A program made the translations under genes and the position numbers. A stretch of DNA of 64,000 nt from Comamonadaceae bacterium ALPHA2B (lineage in GTDB: Bacteria > Pseudomonadota > Gammaproteobacteria > Burkholderiales > Burkholderiaceae_C): positions 354,054 through 418,053 of the forward strand of contig SCOE01000001.1 of the NCBI GenBank assembly GCA_005503065.1, written 5' to 3'. Positions 63,904 to 64,000 of the stretch are shown here, in pieces (within the stretch, counting starts at the first letter, position 1; each line of letters begins with the position of its first letter). Below the pieces are notes generated by a model. It had not been told where the DNA came from, ran no database searches, and worked only from the letters and a program-made list of their open reading frames with translations.

Positions 63904-64000
63904 CTAAGGCTTCGCTGATCGCGGCGAGTCGAGCAAAACGAAGCAAAGTTTTGCTGGTTCCTTAAAAACATACAGCCGATAAGCGTGGGCGTTTGAGGCG

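Larger units (their letters stand above)
63458..64000. promoter_or_regulatory. tandem rRNA-type promoter and leader region
   Basis: No gene is visible in 543 bases. Two strong sigma-70 promoters with the same local sequence point right: TTGATG-N18-CATAAT (63741-63770) and TTGACA-N18-GATAAT (63874-63903), both with TTTTCAAAAA-CGTGT-like spacers. A weaker TATACT is at 63654. The end of the window (CCTTAAAAACATACAGCCGA and on) resembles a 16S rRNA leader of this bacterial group as I remember it. An rRNA operon beyond 64000 is inferred. Confidence 0.65.

Noticed and set aside
63764..63946. A short minus-strand open frame in the promoter region
   Set aside because: It covers two strong promoter elements and has no ribosome binding site or family likeness.

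Overview
The window is about 64 kb of very GC-rich chromosomal DNA with tightly packed genes, GTG/TTG starts, orphan Bug-type tricarboxylate receptors, many LysR/IclR/AsnC regulators and dispersed repeats ending in a GCTAT...ATAGC hairpin. Together these point to a betaproteobacterium of the Comamonadaceae, probably close to Variovorax. The genus is an inference. I see no phage, transposase, CRISPR array or tRNA gene. The right end carries what look like tandem rRNA promoters, so an rRNA operon probably starts just outside the window.

Layout. 1-3115: end of a sorbosone-dehydrogenase-like gene, a small membrane protein, a creatininase-family amidohydrolase and a YbhB-type protein. 3228-6759: a two-domain KaiC-like ATPase coupled to a hybrid histidine kinase, then a GlsB-type membrane protein. 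6860-11879: an operon of a DUF3100-like membrane protein, an M20 amidohydrolase and L-serine deaminase, with a divergent LysR regulator and a palindromic operator. 11879-13346: a GIY-YIG-like protein, CutA and a histidine phosphatase. 13595-19068: a 1122-residue autotransporter and a hybrid histidine kinase. 19004-28137: a long minus-strand run of metabolite-handling genes (three LysE exporters, an EamA permease, two PhzF-like proteins, GST, VOC protein, DJ-1 protein, aminotransferase, PLP dehydratase), divergent from a MocR-type regulator with a clear operator. 29661-35189: an inverted-repeat element, an AraC regulator, an EamA/AlaX/ArgE-like operon and a diguanylate cyclase. 35545-39751: a BCCT transporter and a phenylalanine/tyrosine degradation locus (AsnC regulator, hpd, phhA). 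40336-46438: a lipoprotein and a complete CzcCBA-type metal efflux operon. 46753-57181: a PMT-type glycosyltransferase, IclR regulator with Bug receptor and TauD dioxygenase, two tandem class-A-beta-lactamase-like hydrolases, and a LysR/AtuA/Bug locus. 57329-63457: a nuclease-helicase fusion with a LexA box at its start, a PLD-family lipoprotein and the ABC-F protein Uup. 63458-64000: promoter region.

The themes are uptake, breakdown and export of amino acids and related acids, each small operon with its own adjacent regulator. The most unusual feature is a repeat family of at least nine copies. Several copies sit after stop codons and may act as terminators. One supplies a LysR gene's stop codon, one encodes the interdomain linker of the MocR regulator, and one probably encodes an insertion in a PhzF-like protein.
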